A stretch of DNA of 64,000 bases from Hetaerina americana (GCA_022747635.1 JAKTNV010000004.1:21707469-21771468), one strand, 5' to 3'; shown: positions 12,730 to 26,300, counted from the stretch's first letter. Numbers and translations: made by a program. The notes: generated from the sequence alone by a model not told the origin.

Positions 12730-15700
12730 GTAGCCTACACATAGAAAAATCATTTGCGGTGGTTTAGGAGAAAATGGGGTGGAAACATATATAGGTGGGC
12801 TCTCGGGATAATAAAATTTGTACGGGAAAAAATAGACACACCCTACGTCCGAATATAACTAGAAAATAAAATACATGAAAAACAAATATATCGTATATAA
12901 ATTGTCATCCCCAAGTGGAAATACTCTTTCTTAATTCTTACTCGGCTACTTCTTTCCATAGACCGTAACTAAATCAAATATGCTATCCAGTAAAAGAGAA
13001 TGCGGGGTTTAGGTCGATTGTTTTCCAGGAGATCCTTAAATAATTTTCAAATTCATTCAGAAGGTGCAGAATTGGATTAACCTCCGTTGTAACAATCAAA
13101 AAGCATGGGTTTAATCTAACTTTCAGAGAAATCGTTTTTCAAAATCTAATCTTACTTTATATTCCAGGAATAATTTATTAATACCCTTGCCTTATTTTGT
13201 CATCACAAGGCAATCTTACTAAAAAAATTAGAATATCTTCCCCTTAGATTGTCTTTTTGATGCTACAAAAGTCCTTATTTTAAAATTAAATAATTAATAC
13301 TAATTTTTGAGAATATTTAGCATTTATTTTACAGTATCTAAGTTAATTTTAAAATTCATTTTATTCTTTTGTGCTGTAATTAAAATTGGGTAATAAAAAC
13401 GGACACGTAATTTGATCAATATTTGAACTTAATTTGCTCACGCAAAGACTGGAATAATGTATCCTCTGTATTAATTATTTCTCAATTTATTACTCATAAA
13501 CCGATAAAAAAAATACCAAATTGCCTCCGTAATTTGACGTATTTGCATCCGCGATTTTCTTTCAACCGCAGTAAGCCCTCGTTAATTCAAAACATAACGT
13601 TATTTGCATTAAAATTACGAGCACCCTTCAACGTCATTTCAATAACGTTTTAAGGAATGGCATCAATAATTTCTATCCACTAAAACTGATCGGCCATAAG
13701 GGAATAACGATGAGGGGATTTGATATTTTATCGCAACTCTGCTCATCAAAAGTATCGACGAGTTATGAAAACTGTTCGACCAATTTACGGCGACTCCTGG
13801 GGCGACGAAACACCCATCCTATCATTATTCACGGTAACATTCCCAGCATCGCTCTTCATGCATATGAATTCAAATGACCAATTTTCGACGCCTCTCCGAG
13901 CGAAAGGGTGAAAAATATTCCAAAATCGCTCGGACCTGGCCGCTTTCGATGAAGCTCGTTTTATCTGTCGTAGCTAGCCGAATTCTACAAATCACATTCC
14001 CTGAAAAGGGTAGTCAACCCCTCCGATTCGTTCTCGTACGCACCAGCCCCACGAGGGTGCATGGTTACCGGCGAAATAATATTCTAAGAACAACTTTCCG
14101 CCCATGCCGTTTATTCTTTCTCACACTCTCCCTGCCTCATTTCGTCCATGATACACGTACTACATGCTTACGGTAACTCTTTTGACGGAACGAAAACTAT
14201 TACACATGCCATGAAATATTTATATTCGCTAAATCGCAAGAAGAGCAAAACTAGCGCCATTACATCGCACCTTGATCTTTTTCACGGAATCGGTGGTGGA
14301 CAACCAATTTGTGCTGCGGGTCACATTAAGTGTCGCTCGTAAATGATGTCTTTCTTCCATTTGATCTCTTTCTTTCACCCGTGCTCCACCAAGCCAGAGA
14401 TAATTCACCTCATCTAAAGGTCATCACGTTAAATCCAAGACTACTTCTACATGGTTCTGCAAAAAATATATCCTTTACCGCGATGGTATAAATCCGCCAG
14501 CGTAGCGGAAGTCAAGGCGCTCGTTAGACACATGAGAGAGACGGAGAGCGACTCCGGAAAAATATTAAACGCAATTTAAGTATTCTAGAGGGCAGAATTT
14601 GGAGAACACGAAGGGAAATAGAAATTTGTAACCCCATTCAATAATACAAATATAATTTATCTTGCTTGTTGTTTAGTAATGTCACCAATGCAACAATTTT
14701 GAACTTATGCGTTTTTTCCCCATGCACTGGGACGTGCAATCAAGTTCTATAGCCATCCAACCGGATTGCGAGTAGAAGGAAAGATCTGACTGAGCCTAAA
14801 CTAAGCGCTCACTCATGATGAATACAAGACGTATATGACTACACCGAACGGTAAAGAGGGTGGGTGTGCATTGCTACCGCGAGTGTGACCAGCGTTTTCA
14901 ATACTCATAATGGCGTCCTTTATCGTACAACAAGAGCGTGTAATTATCCGTTTACAGCATTTCCGTGTTTTCAAACCCATCTAGGTCTATGGTCAATGGA
15001 GGTAGACATGCAGTCATGGTGCTATGGATGTGAAAAATGAGAGTTCTCGGGTGTTACAGCCAAAGAAGGCCTAACCTTTTTTGATGACGAACCCAATAAG
15101 CCTCGGGCACGGACCACCCGATTTTCTCAGAGGGTAAAAGGAAACTAAACAAAAGCGCTCCCTGTGGCCATGGAATCATGGCGTCGACATGAAAAATGTG
15201 TACGCATACACGGAGATAAAGTTAAAGTCCTGCCATTAAAATTGACTGGAAGACTAATAGCTTTTGTATTCATGCATAAAACATATTAAGAAAATGAAAA
15301 TGTTTTGTATCAGTTCAAGGCCTAATAATCAACCCGAACATTGGTTTTGTCAGGTAAGGGTGGGACTCAATCTGAAATAAGCTTTAAATAGCGTGAAATT
15401 TGCATGCCCAGGTTAAGAGATCCAATACCTTTTCTTGAGCTATGTTCCCCTATTTTCCAAGTTCTAGTAAAATAAAATGCAAACGGGTTGGATATTTCTA
15501 GTGGGTTGGCACATAGGAGTCTCCCAAGTTCTAATCCTCGAAGCTACCCTTCAGCATCCAAACGTTCTAACCAACTGGATAACATAACACTATTTTTGTG
15601 TATAATAAATGAATATTTTTATAATTAATATTAGTCTAACGGAGAAGGCAGTTTTATGTTGGATCTACGTACTAAGCACTGCTAAACGTCGAAGCCTTGA

Positions 15701-16080
15701 CTACAACGCAGAAACACCATAAATACCCAGCCTAGCAATAAAATAATTTTTAACTCCGTTTTTTTTACCTCTTCACATTCTATTCAATATATTCTCCTTT
15801 TCCACCCTCTGCCTCGCCTACTCAACAGTCCTCCCTCAATCACTATTTTCGATGTATTCCATTACCAATCGATATTCCCTGCTCTCGCTTTCCCTGCCTT
15901 CTCACTCTCCCACGAATCTTCTCTATACCCCTATCATACGTAGAACTGTATTTATTTCTGTCTATTTCATTATTTCCATTCATATCTCTTAGTGTCTTTA
16001 TTTTGTAGTATACGTATATGTACATTTATTTATTTAGTGTATATATAAGGAGATAATTTATTATTACTAGTTTTCTACTA
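12730..16080. other. AT-rich DNA, no gene recognised
   Basis: Long non-coding stretch. Around 13690-14340 base composition is more balanced, but only short unconnected frames are present. Near 14910 an ATG opens MASFIVQQERVIIRLQHF, which weakly recalls the start of some transposases but soon hits stops. At 15540-15600, on the minus strand, a tRNA-like pair of degraded boxes suggests a very old SINE. None is strong enough to call. Confidence 0.4.
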
Positions 16081-16084
16081 TTTA

Positions 16085-16370
16085 AGGTACAATATCTATG
16101 GACACAGATGACATGGGAACATAAATTAGACTCACCAAACAAGAAACACCTGACACCCCACGTGACAATAAACCCTACTTCAATTCTGCATACATTCTAC
16201 CTCCCTTTATTCCGTCAAACTGCCAATCCTTTTCCTCCCTCAACCTCTCTTGTCTAACATTATGCAATGCATCAATATTCAACTTAACAACGCCAAACAA
16301 AATGCTATGCATTCACCTTTCCTGCCTCCTTTCAATTAATTAAAAAATCCTCTCTCCTCCCCCACCCAAC
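16085..16370 (-). mobile_element. LINE 3' end relic (tail family 1, copy 1)
   Basis: Minus-strand translation gives fragments such as GGRMYAELK followed by a 3' region that aligns by eye with the relics at 33110-33260 and 51075-51330. The shared order is a GGGAGG-type block, a run containing TGTCA or TGTTG, then a TTGTTAGG-like block and a GTCCAT-containing end. The pattern fits the extreme C-terminus and 3' UTR of a non-LTR retrotransposon reverse transcriptase, whose insertions are commonly 5'-truncated. It is heavily broken by stops and frameshifts. Confidence 0.45.
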
Positions 16371-16689
16371 AATTTCGTTTGTTTTTCGTTACTTAGATAA
16401 TAGATAACATATAGATAATATATAATATAGGTATGTATACGATGTATATGTCATGCATTATTTGTGTCAGAGTATATTTCCATCAGTACTCCCAGTCGAA
16501 TGGCTAATTACAAAATAATTTTGACGAAAAGAATATTCATAAAAACGTACGCACTTCAGTGAAAGAAATGCTGTTTTAGCCTATGTTACTTTTAAGGTTC
16601 CGATTACATAACATTTCCATTAGCTCCTAACATTCCTGCAGCATGAGTTTGGGACAATGCGTTATCGTTTGAGGAATGATCCTCAGTCT

Positions 16690-17420
16690 GGTGGGTGGTT
16701 AAAGGGTACGCACGCAGTAGGTGGGCCTCTCCAGTTCGGGCACAATGGACTCGCGCAAAACGGCCGGCGGGGAATGCATCTATAAACCCAATTCGGTCCA
16801 CCAAACACATACCCCCAGACCCTCACGGTATTCCCTTCGACAAAGCCGAGGCAGTCGATACTCCCTAGGCCGTTTAGGGGAGGAAGGGGCAATGGGGTGC
16901 GAAAGAAGGAGGATTGCACACGGGGTCGCACATGGTGACGGCGAGGCGGCGAGTTCTCGCGGCCATGGACCCCGTCGTCCGACCGAAATTCGCCCGGCGG
17001 AGACAAAAGCCGTATGCGGGAGGGGCGTCGGAGGGACCGGCGAGTGGGCACTCCCGCCTTGGGTGTGACATGGTCACGACGGAAGCTCGGGATTCGTTTG
17101 GTTATCGATTGGCTCGGCTGGTGGCCGGATCGTTGGGACGCACTACATTTACAACTTACCCAGCAATCCGACACGAGAGCGTGCGGCGTGGGATGTTAGC
17201 CCGTCAACCAATAGTAATTAGTCTAATTGGTGATTGTTGGCATTTGACACAATTTCATTTTCGGGAAGTTCGAATTGTCGGACGTGATGTTTTCCACTGC
17301 CGTGATCGCGAATTGTGCGAGGGGGAAATGATTCTCTCTATCATTCTGCTCGAAAGTCAATTTAACTCAACTACTCGCTGTGGTCCTGCCTATCCTTGCG
17401 ATTTTACACGGTGCTAAAAT
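16690..17420. other. CpG-rich island with inverted and direct CCAAT boxes
   Basis: CpG-rich DNA flanked by AT-rich sequence. It contains CCAAT-type pentamers in both orientations (for example GATTGGCT near 17108 and AACCAATAG near 17209). Open frames exist on both strands but show no domain. A housekeeping-type promoter is plausible, though direction and gene are unknown. Confidence 0.35.
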
Positions 17421-17429
17421 TATTCCCTC

Positions 17430-19230
17430 GGTGTCAACGTTGAACTGGAATGATTTGTACGTATCTAATGATTTAAGTCGGAAATGTCCTCGTTCGGTAG
17501 CTCCCATCTCAGACTCTCCAATAAAAGCGTGACGTTTCTGTTTGATCATGAGGATTCTTCTCGATTTTTTCTTTATCCTTTTGAATGCTGAAATTATTTT
17601 CTTCGGTGCTGGGTCACAATTACATGAAGCTTATACGAAGTTAGGAATTACCAAACCGAAAGAATACCAACTAATTATTTAACTCGATTATTTTCATACT
17701 TTTTGTTTGATAAACCAAAGTGTCTCGAACTCAGCTCGGTAAATGTTTCTCAAGTTATTTTACCATATTATGTCAGAAGTAACCACACCAGCCAAGTATG
17801 TTTTTTGGTCCGGTACACTTAGTCTACCTATCCATTTGAGTGTAATAGGATGAGGAGTATGGTTTCATTTTCCCTGAAATGTAGCAAGGCGCTTTTTTAA
17901 GATTTGACTGAAGATCTTATTCTGAAAGGGAGCAACAGCATTGCTAAGACCACCAGAAAGAGCCTCAGGCCCAATTTATTATTAACATCTCTGTAAAAAA
18001 TAGTACCTTCATAATATATTTAATATTCCTTGTTATTTTTAAAAAGTAATACCGGTGAATGAATAAAAAATAATATAAGACTGTTGCGCTTTCTTGTGAG
18101 CTGCCATAGTGTACATTCACAAAATTATGAATTGTTTCCATCGGTTTTTACTCTTTGTTAAGCTCCGAAATAAATATACGAACAAAACGAATTTGCGGTA
18201 GAAAAAAAGCCACGAGAAAGATGAAGACGCGTGTTACAGAAAGAGGTGGAGGAAAGTGACTGTATTGACTCAATAGCGGGCCGGCTTCTTTTCTTGTTTT
18301 TGGGAAATTTCTTCCAATAAATTGAAATACAACGAATTAGGTCAGTATTCAATAATAAGCATCGCAAGTGGCTTGTTATCTTAAAAAGAGATGAACGTAG
18401 CAACGGGATGTGACGTGGCGTAAACGCTGGTTTATCCGTAAAAGATAAATTAATCTTGCGGTGAAAAAGTTAAAGCAGACAAAAGAATACAACCTTTATT
18501 GCATACAAAGGAAGAAAATGGAGAAAAAATTGATCCTAAAAATCGTTGCCTACTGATATTAGAAAGTAAACCAAAATGAATATTACTTGGGTACAAATTA
18601 CATTAAGAATTTGCTTTAACTTAAAACTACTTGAATCAGCGACTGTGTTTTGAATTCATCAAGTTAAATTGATGCCAGCCAAAATATTCTAAGCTGCATT
18701 CAAGTCGCAACTATCGGATGTTTTATAAGCATTGCCTTTTCGTAAAAAAACTTTATAAAAACCTAACTTCATGCAATTAACATTTTCGGTTTCCATTCAC
18801 CTAAAATAATTTATAACCATTAATAACTTTATATTTCGTAGCACTAAATATCTATCTGATGCAGCTATCGTATTTTTAGCATTAACATGCTATTATTAAC
18901 ATAAATATGGCTGGGTAAATCAAATTATTTTTGTTTACCATATGATACTTAATTTAGCCGATCTATTCTTTATGGGTACTTAATGACGACAATGCCAGTG
19001 TAATTCAAAGACTATGAAATCTTCCTTGAGACAGTAAAATCAAAAAAATTAAAGTTACCATAAAACAAATTCTTGGCACCCAGGTTAAATCCGAGCATTA
19101 ATGCTTCCTTCCGTCAGGAAATAGGATCTCTCTTCCTTATATATTTCTGTTAAAAAATATGAAGTGGACCATCAACTCTCCGAAATCTGATCAAAAGAAG
19201 GCGAGTCCGCTGTAAAAGAGATGGGTGGGA
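17430..19230. other. AT-rich DNA, no gene recognised
   Basis: Intron-like or intergenic AT-rich sequence. The frames are short and without motifs. Confidence 0.5.
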
Positions 19231-19590
19231 AACTTAAAACAATTCCTTCGCATGTCTACCGGCCATTCGTGCTCCCCGAGAACCGGACGCAAACATTGAT
19301 TTGGGCGACATTTTCAGTCGCAGCCGGCTGGGCGTTAACGGAACAAACTCAGCGTGAGGGAAACGGGAATAGGCGAGGGTGAAGAAGGGAGGGGCGCGAG
19401 CTACCCCCTGGGCCACCACGCCCACCCAGTAGCCCTACCCCCACCCCCCTCACCCAAACCTCACCCCCCCTCTCAATAATGAATCGGATGAATGGGCGTT
19501 TTCTCGAAATTGAACGTCGTAGGATTTTTTTCACGGAATCCCTCCCGGGCACAGGTCGATGCCGGCTGTGAGAGCGGAAGGGGGGACGTT
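19230..19590. other. Small GC-rich island
   Basis: C-rich on the + strand around 19400-19470. Overlapping frames are open only because of composition. Function unknown. Confidence 0.35.
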
Positions 19591-19839
19591 TTCCTCGTCG
19601 AGTTGTATATTCATGCATGATACATATCACATATATTTCATAATTATTCATTTTCTTGCGTTTTAATGGTTATGTTACTTGTATCTTCGTCGAACGAAGA
19701 TCTTCTACGTACGACGAAGACGACCAATGCGTACAGATATTTGAGTGTCTTTTATATCTTTGTCTGTGTTTGAATGGTGATTTCAATATGCATAAAATAT
19801 ACATAGTTTTACCTTGAATTATAGCATGTCCGTATATAT

Positions 19840-19863
19840 CTATAAATATATATATATATTATA

Positions 19864-19923
<60 letters not shown>

Positions 19924-19975
19924 CTGGACTACCGCGTACCATATAAGTATATATATATATATATATATATATCTA
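19840..19975. repeat. Interrupted (TA)n microsatellite cluster
   Basis: Three TA arrays are separated by short unique steps. The middle array (about 19867-19913) runs into a short CA stretch. The arrays can fold into hairpins. A further mixed TA/TTTA/CA stretch lies at 20034-20070. Confidence 0.9.
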
Positions 19976-20079
19976 TCTCTGTGTAAATGGATATTTGTTC
20001 GCCATATGGCGGCGGGTTTGTGTGTTTGACTGTACATATATATATATTTATTTATTTATATACACACACGAGATATATA

Positions 20080-21035
20080 ACAATGTTCAACAACAATCCA
20101 TCACCCAAGCTTCATTTATAAAGCCTCCCTGTAACCTGACCTCCCATCTTAATCCAGGTTCTTCCCTTTCTCCACCTATTTTGGTCACATCCAAAATCCA
20201 ACTCATACATCGTTGAGTTTCAGCCCAACATTTTTCCACGGAATGCATAAAGTGGAAAAAAAAGTTACGTAAAAAATAAAAGAGAAACTTCTCCCTGTTC
20301 TGCAGGACAGGCCTATTTTGTCAACTTGTTTCTAAATGTCCTCTTATCTCATACTGGCGACCCAACAACTTCCTAAACATTCTACGACCTCGCTGGACTC
20401 CACACATCACTCCCTGCCCCGAAGTTTCTGGGTCGCATCTCCGTCTTCGGCCACGATGAAAAGTATTCCTTTTCATCTTCTTTCATTTCACATATACCAG
20501 CCCCAAGAGTAGCAACCCAATATCAATTTCGGTATGTGGCGATTGTACTTTAAAAAGCCGACTTTTAATTGCTGCAGTGTAACTATTGCCCTTCCTTTTA
20601 GGTAGATAAAACTTTTACGACCCCTTTTCCATCCGCATAAAAATAATATAATGCCTTTCTTTCAATTTATAATCCCAAAAAACGCCTTATCCCATCAACA
20701 TTCTTGCGATAGTTGTTTTTCTGTTTACATTCTTCTTCCCAAATCGCCACTAGACTAAATTGTCTCCGTTCTCCAGACTGGTCTAATCCTTAATCATATT
20801 ATTACGAATTTGTCATACCCAAATTAAAACTCTATACTTTCCACTTCGTTGTAGCGTCTCCGTTCCTTTCACTCCTTGGTGGTTTCATTTCGTAAACAAG
20901 ATCTCTCTCCCCCTCTGTACAATTCACAATACAACTGTACACCTCGTTTAGTTCATTCTTCTTCTCCTGACGTAGCGTTCATCGTCAGTGAGTTTCAGGA
21001 TTTAATTTTCTGACTCTTTTATCTTTTCTGTTGCA
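20080..21035. other. Pyrimidine-rich, AT-rich DNA, no gene recognised
   Basis: The + strand is rich in short CT runs. It may contain a decayed antisense LINE fragment, because the minus strand near 20160 reads a basic stretch, but no diagnostic motif is visible. Confidence 0.35.
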
Positions 21036-21040
21036 TATTG

Positions 21041-21230
<190 letters not shown>

Positions 21231-21239
21231 CATGCAGAC

Positions 21240-23030
21240 ATATATTGTGCGGCTATATGCACACTCAGTGTCCGCAGGTGCGTGGATAGGAGGGGGAAAT
21301 AAGGCAAGGGAGACAGAGGGCGAAGGCCCTCGGAAGATGGCTTGAGTCACGTGACTGAGCAGGAGAGAGAACGCGTGCCGTATCAGTATTGAAACAATGA
21401 ATATTTTTTTGCTCCCCTCTCGATTTCCCTTCGGAGCACGAACTCTCGTCCTTTCCTTCTCCACCTCATTTTAACGATTCAGCTCGCAGCAGCTGGTTGT
21501 AAGTGGTGCTGTAGTACATGGGTGTCGACTATAACTGCATATAAACACGAGAACGAGGCACCGGGAAGAGTTCTGACGGAGATTACGCAACGTTTTCTCG
21601 TTTTTATATCAACACTGAAACCAACCATTATGTTATATTTATTAAAAAAATCCATTTATTACCTTTTGGTATCCGTTTCACGTCCCATGAATTCCCCTTT
21701 GCTAAGTAGCCTTTCATTATCCAAAACCATTTGCTTTAAATTCTGCTAAGATTTTTTTATTGAATTTCCATTGTGGTTTGTATATGTGCACCCTTTCTGT
21801 TTGATGAGGCTTCAGAATATGCTGAATGAACTTCATATTATCGAGTTGGTTACACGCTCGGAATATTAAAACTACAATGCTTGGGAGCTCCAATTCACTT
21901 TATTCTGGGAACCACCTGATGTCGTTCTTTCCTCCCTTTTTGTTCTACTTTCGTCACACGTATTTATAGGGCGCCTTGGCAGTTTTTGGAGATTCATAGT
22001 GACGGAAACATTCATCTTATGCACTCCTTGAAAGATTACTACTCCCACTCAGCCATCGAATTGAATTATTACGGCTCGCCGCATTGATCTAACAGCAATA
22101 AATCAAATAAATGGGACGTTCTTTTCACGAATTCCCTCGCGAGGCATTTTGCGAAATAAACTTCGAGGAAGAGGTTGCGCGGTACGTGGGAACGCGAAAA
22201 AATGACTACATAAATCAAATATTAGTAATGATATTTTGAAATTTTATACCTTTGAAACTACCATTTTGAATCGCTAACCATCTTAAATCATACAAATTTA
22301 AAATACTCCACCTCGAAAGAGAAAATATTACGCCAACGTGAGTATTTTCTATTAATATAATACTTTTAAAGTTATTAACGTTTTTAAAACTTGGACGTTT
22401 AACAGTGACAACCCAGGGTCCCGGTTCAAGTTATTTATGGTAGATCTAGGTTGGACACCAAGTTAGCCCCAGTTGACATAATGCGAAAAATATCAGGCTT
22501 CGAAATTTTTCTGCGTTGAAATAATCTTTGAATTAGAAGTCAATAAAGGGGAAGCTAATAATTTCATTGTTTTTTAGAAATATCAATGAGCAAAAGCCAG
22601 TCATAACCTATCGGGAATTTTACAAATGATGGGAATGAACAGGCGTCCTAATGTACAGTATATCAGTAAACCGATCGGCATATTGAGTTATGACAAAATG
22701 TAAAATGAATAATTCAGTACGGGACATAAATGCATTGATTACGGCGTATTTACTACAAAACACTATCCTGGTTGTACCCAATATTCCTTGCTTTAAAATT
22801 AGAATGATCAAACTAATAAAATTTAAGACAAAAATTCACATTACACTAATTTTTTTATCAAATGAAAGGGCATTTCGTACAAATTCTATTTTTTAGGGCG
22901 GTTGAAGCAAATGGACTCGGTGAGTGATTTGATATGTCATTATGTTAATCTACTAGGCAATAAAATAAATCAACATTTCAGATATTAATAAATAGATACC
23001 TTAATCATGCCAAAAAAATTGTTTTCATCA
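21240..23030. other. No gene recognised
   Basis: Mixed-composition DNA directly after the microsatellite, then AT-rich sequence. No motif-bearing frame was found. Confidence 0.45.
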
Positions 23031-23033
23031 GTT

Positions 23034-23351
23034 CGTAGTCGTCATGGGAAGCGGCCGACAACTGAAATCATTTTCGTTAGTAGGGTATGATCAGCAATTT
23101 GCTAACGGTAAAATGTCCGGGAAATGGGGAAGAGTGAGTGAAACCCAGCGCGGGCATTGGCTAATCACAATGAAAGGCGCCATGGCTAAACGTTCTATCA
23201 GACGGACGTCGTATTCCACTTGAAGTGCTCTTCACATAGTACCCTAAGCAGGGTTCGGGACACTACTGAAAAGTACTGCCTCTGCCGAGATTCGAACTCG
23301 GACCCTAGTTGAAGGAATCCACTAAAGTAACCATTGTACTGATCCGATCCA
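23034..23351 (-). mobile_element. tRNA-derived SINE, family A, older copy
   Basis: Read on the minus strand, it follows the same order as the copies at 3365 and 24597: an A-box region, a B box (GAGTTCGAATCTC), a block matching TTTTCAGTAGTGTC, the GTCCGTCTGATAGAACGTTTA block, the TGGCGCCTTTCAT block, and a 3' end related to GTCGGCCGC. It is clearly more diverged than the other two and is therefore an older insertion. The B box is almost intact and the TAC-repeat tail is reduced. Confidence 0.75.
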
Positions 23352-23469
23352 ATTTTCACACACCACAATGATCGTTTCCAAAATTAAATAATTCCTGGCC
23401 CCGTCTAATGCAGATATTCTAATACTGTTTGAACATTTTTTCCCAAAATCACCGTAATACTTTCATCCA

Positions 23470-24240
23470 ACAAGCCGCGAACTAGATGAAGTGGCGCGCG
23501 TGCCACATATTTACAAACAAAAGCCACCGCAAAAAAAATTGCTCCTTTCAGACGGAGAAACGGATTGAAAAACATAAGTTTTGAAATATTTCCGGCCGCG
23601 AGAGACCAGTTGAGTTGAACGCGGCGCAGTTAATGACCACCGAAGTCCAAAAAACATGTGGAAAAGTTCGACTAACCGATAGAGATATCGCGTGACTAGT
23701 CTCCAGGGAGTAAATCCTGGATCGGGAAAGGAAAATGAGGAAAGGATCGCTCTCCCCCAATCGCCCTTTCGATCCCGCCCGATTTGCAATGCGCATGCAT
23801 AAGGGATTGGGCGATTGAATGGCGATGTCCGCTCGCCACAGAGAGTGAGGGATTGCTGGGGAGGGGAGGGTCGGTTCCATTCGGGGAGAAGGGCCCGCAC
23901 ACCGCTTTTCTTTTTTCCCCGGGCATGAACGGGGGAACGTTGAAAAACACGCGAGGATTTGTTTGGGATGGAGTTTGGTAGTTGAATGGAATCGGACGAA
24001 GGGGCGAATGGTGAAAGAGGGGGGGGGTTGGGGAGGAAAGGCGCTTCAAATCGTAATTAAGCGGAGCGCTCCTGTACAGAAAGCTGAGGGACGCCGAATG
24101 GCCAACATTTGCGTTGTAAGCTATTCAGCAAACTCTCGGCATTTCAGTTTTTACAACGCAAAATACGCTGCCGAATCCCTTTGCTATCAACATCCAGTTC
24201 TTCCCTTCCGTGAGTGAAAGCGTCCGTGTGGAGTATGGTA
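23470..24240. other. GC-rich island
   Basis: CpG-rich DNA with a poly-G run near 24022. The right part (24050-24215) has a short frame ending near a CTTCC/GTGAGT donor-like junction, which could be an exon end, but no domain supports it. Confidence 0.3.
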
Positions 24241-24269
24241 TTCTCTAGAGTTCACAGACCAATGGAAAA

Positions 24270-24584
24270 GCAAAGCAGAAAAAAGGAGAATCCTTCGAAA
24301 CCTGGAGGTGAATCCTGAAGACCAAATGGATGATAAAAATAAGAAATGAAAAAGATACAGAGGAGGGATGGAGTGAAAATTTGGAGCGCGATGACGGAGA
24401 GAAGACACAGATGGTTTGAGTACACTTTGAGACATAATATGTAGATTATTTAGGAACAAGATTGAAGGGAAATGAAAGATAAGGCTACAAGAGGAAGACA
24501 AAAGGAGAAATTTGTTGACCAATTAATGAAGGATGTTGGTATTGAATCAATGTTAGGAGCCCCATCAGATTCACTATGACAGCA
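24270..24584 (+). mobile_element. LINE reverse-transcriptase C-terminus relic, interrupted by a SINE
   Basis: Plus-strand translations in shifting frames give TERRHRWFEYTLRHN, then RNKIEGK, then ATRGRQKEKFVDQLMKDVGI. This order (R-R-x-R-W-x-x-x-x-L-R-H, then I-E-G-K, then R-G-R-x-x-x-K-F-x-D-Q-x-x-K-D-V-G) is typical of the end of the reverse-transcriptase polyprotein in many insect non-LTR elements. Stops and frameshifts show decay. The sequence resumes after the SINE at 24913-24945, so the SINE entered an already present LINE. Confidence 0.75.
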
Positions 24585-24596
24585 GGGAAGAGTAAG
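24585..24596. repeat. 12-bp target-site duplication, left of SINE
   Basis: GGGAAGAGTAAG, identical to 24901-24912 on the other side of the SINE. Confidence 0.85.
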
Positions 24597-24900
24597 TAGT
24601 AGTTTTGAGGGGAGGCGACCGACAGCTAAGGTCATTTGCGCCATAGGGGAAGGACAGGAAAGGATGAAGGGTGGAGATAAACCCGGCGTCGGCATTAGCC
24701 TACTCTTTACGAAAGGCGCCAAGGGGTCCGCGGCTTAACGTCCCATCCGACGGACGGCGTACTCACTCAAAGTGCCCTCCACAAAGCACCTCAAGTAGGG
24801 ATCGAGATACCTCTGAAAAATATTCAACACCGCCGGGATTTGAACCCGCGCCCTCAGGGTGGGAAGCCAGTACGTTAGCCCCCGCACCATCTCGATCCCC
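24597..24900 (-). mobile_element. tRNA-derived SINE, family A, copy with target duplication
   Basis: A 304-bp element on the minus strand. In its own orientation it begins GGGGATCGAGATGGTGCGG, has the B box GGTTCAAATCC, shares the central blocks of the copy at 3365, and ends in a short CTACTA tail. It is flanked by perfect 12-bp duplications, which fixes its borders exactly and shows LINE-type insertion. It is nested in the LINE relic on either side. Similarity to the copy at 3365 is high, so both are relatively young. Confidence 0.92.
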
Positions 24901-24912
24901 GGGAAGAGTAAG
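24901..24912. repeat. 12-bp target-site duplication, right of SINE
   Basis: GGGAAGAGTAAG, matching 24585-24596. Confidence 0.85.
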
Positions 24913-24959
24913 ACTTAAGGAGAGGTATGCAGAAGACCCAATTTGACTTGTGATATCGA

Positions 24960-26300
24960 GCTAATTATTATGGCTCCAAATGCAATTGTAGATTGAGCCA
25001 AAAGGATAAAAGGAGGGGGATGGAAAGCGTCACTGACAGGTTTCTCAACTTCCCTACCATGATACACAATCATACCAATATTAAGCCTTGATCACTCAAC
25101 ATTTTAATTTATTCTTCTTCAAGAGTATTTTTGCGTCTCCCCAACGATGTCAATCACTTTGTCATTTTTTTATCAAGAAAAACTATATTCGATGAATTAG
25201 TGAAACAACCATTATTGTATTGGAAGGATGGGCATTAATGTGCGCAAAAGTACGTGTATCTTTTAAGTCAGCAAATATACATCCAATTTTTGTTTAAGTC
25301 CTTTTTAACCATGCTAATGTCTTTCGGCAGCTGGCGGGGTACTTATATTTGGATTTTCCTATCAGGCAGTTAGCAATGGAAAGGAAACAGCTGAGGGTTA
25401 CTGCAAATCAATCTTCGGATTGAAAATCTGATGATGTAGGGATGAGATACATATTTTTCATCTGAATAATTGAAGTATGTACAAAAATCAGTGCTGAGGA
25501 ATACCTTGTGAAATGAGGATCACAATCAGGTTCGCATTTGCGATTTAAGATTCTCGAAGAAAATTTTCGATCTCTTATATTTTCACTCTTTAAATCTCTT
25601 AAATTGTGGGCCACGGTCAGGTTTTACACTAAAGCCTTTACTTCTATCCACCTATGCTAACTATGATAAAAGTTAGCGACATGTAGATGAAAAAGCATTT
25701 TTAGAGTTGAAGGTACTAAGGTTCATGTTTTCCATGATCTTAGTTGGCCCTAGGCTTGCTTAACATTGATGGATATGGATAGTCGTACTAACGCCCTCCT
25801 TCCAAGATCCGCGGAGCAAAACGCGAATGTGAGTTGAGGGTTGAATTATGGTTTAGGATTATAGTACGAGTCGTATATCACCCTCAATGCCACGGTGTCC
25901 CAGATTATCCCGAGAAAAGCGTATATTTGGGCCTTAAACGAATGTGCCCACAGCAAAAGGGTCACGAGAGTTCTCTCGGGCACTCACTCTGAGCAAAGGC
26001 GAGAAGGAAAGTGAAGGGCAGAGGAACGGAAAGTTAGGTTAGAGATGAAAGAAGCATACAGTAGAACGCGAAGCATGCACGGGGCAGCCTGGAGTACTCT
26101 CGTCAGGGAAGGATGAAAGCCGTCTAAGTCGTCAAAGGCCAGAGGAGAGAAAAGCGCGCCCTGAGGGTGGAAACGGGCGACTACCCACTGTTGTTCTAAC
26201 GAAACGGCACGGATTTTAAAATGGAGCTCCTGGCAATGGTGCGAGCAAGCCAAGGGCACTAAAACATCAGGAAACGATGTATCCTAATCCCTGTTTTATG
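24960..26300. other. No gene recognised, possible LTR downstream of copia relic
   Basis: The part at about 25900-26310 lies directly downstream of the copia RNase H fragment when read on the minus strand, and it is more GC-rich than its surroundings. It contains a TTTTAAAA step and could be the 3' LTR, but without a second LTR copy in the window this cannot be tested. Confidence 0.3.

Noticed and set aside
14905..14990. ATG followed by MASFIVQQERVIIRLQHF as a transposase start
   Set aside because: The frame ends quickly and the following sequence shows no transposase motif.
15540..15600. tRNA-like fragment on the minus strand
   Set aside because: Both boxes are degraded and no repeated partner was found, so it is only a possible ancient SINE.
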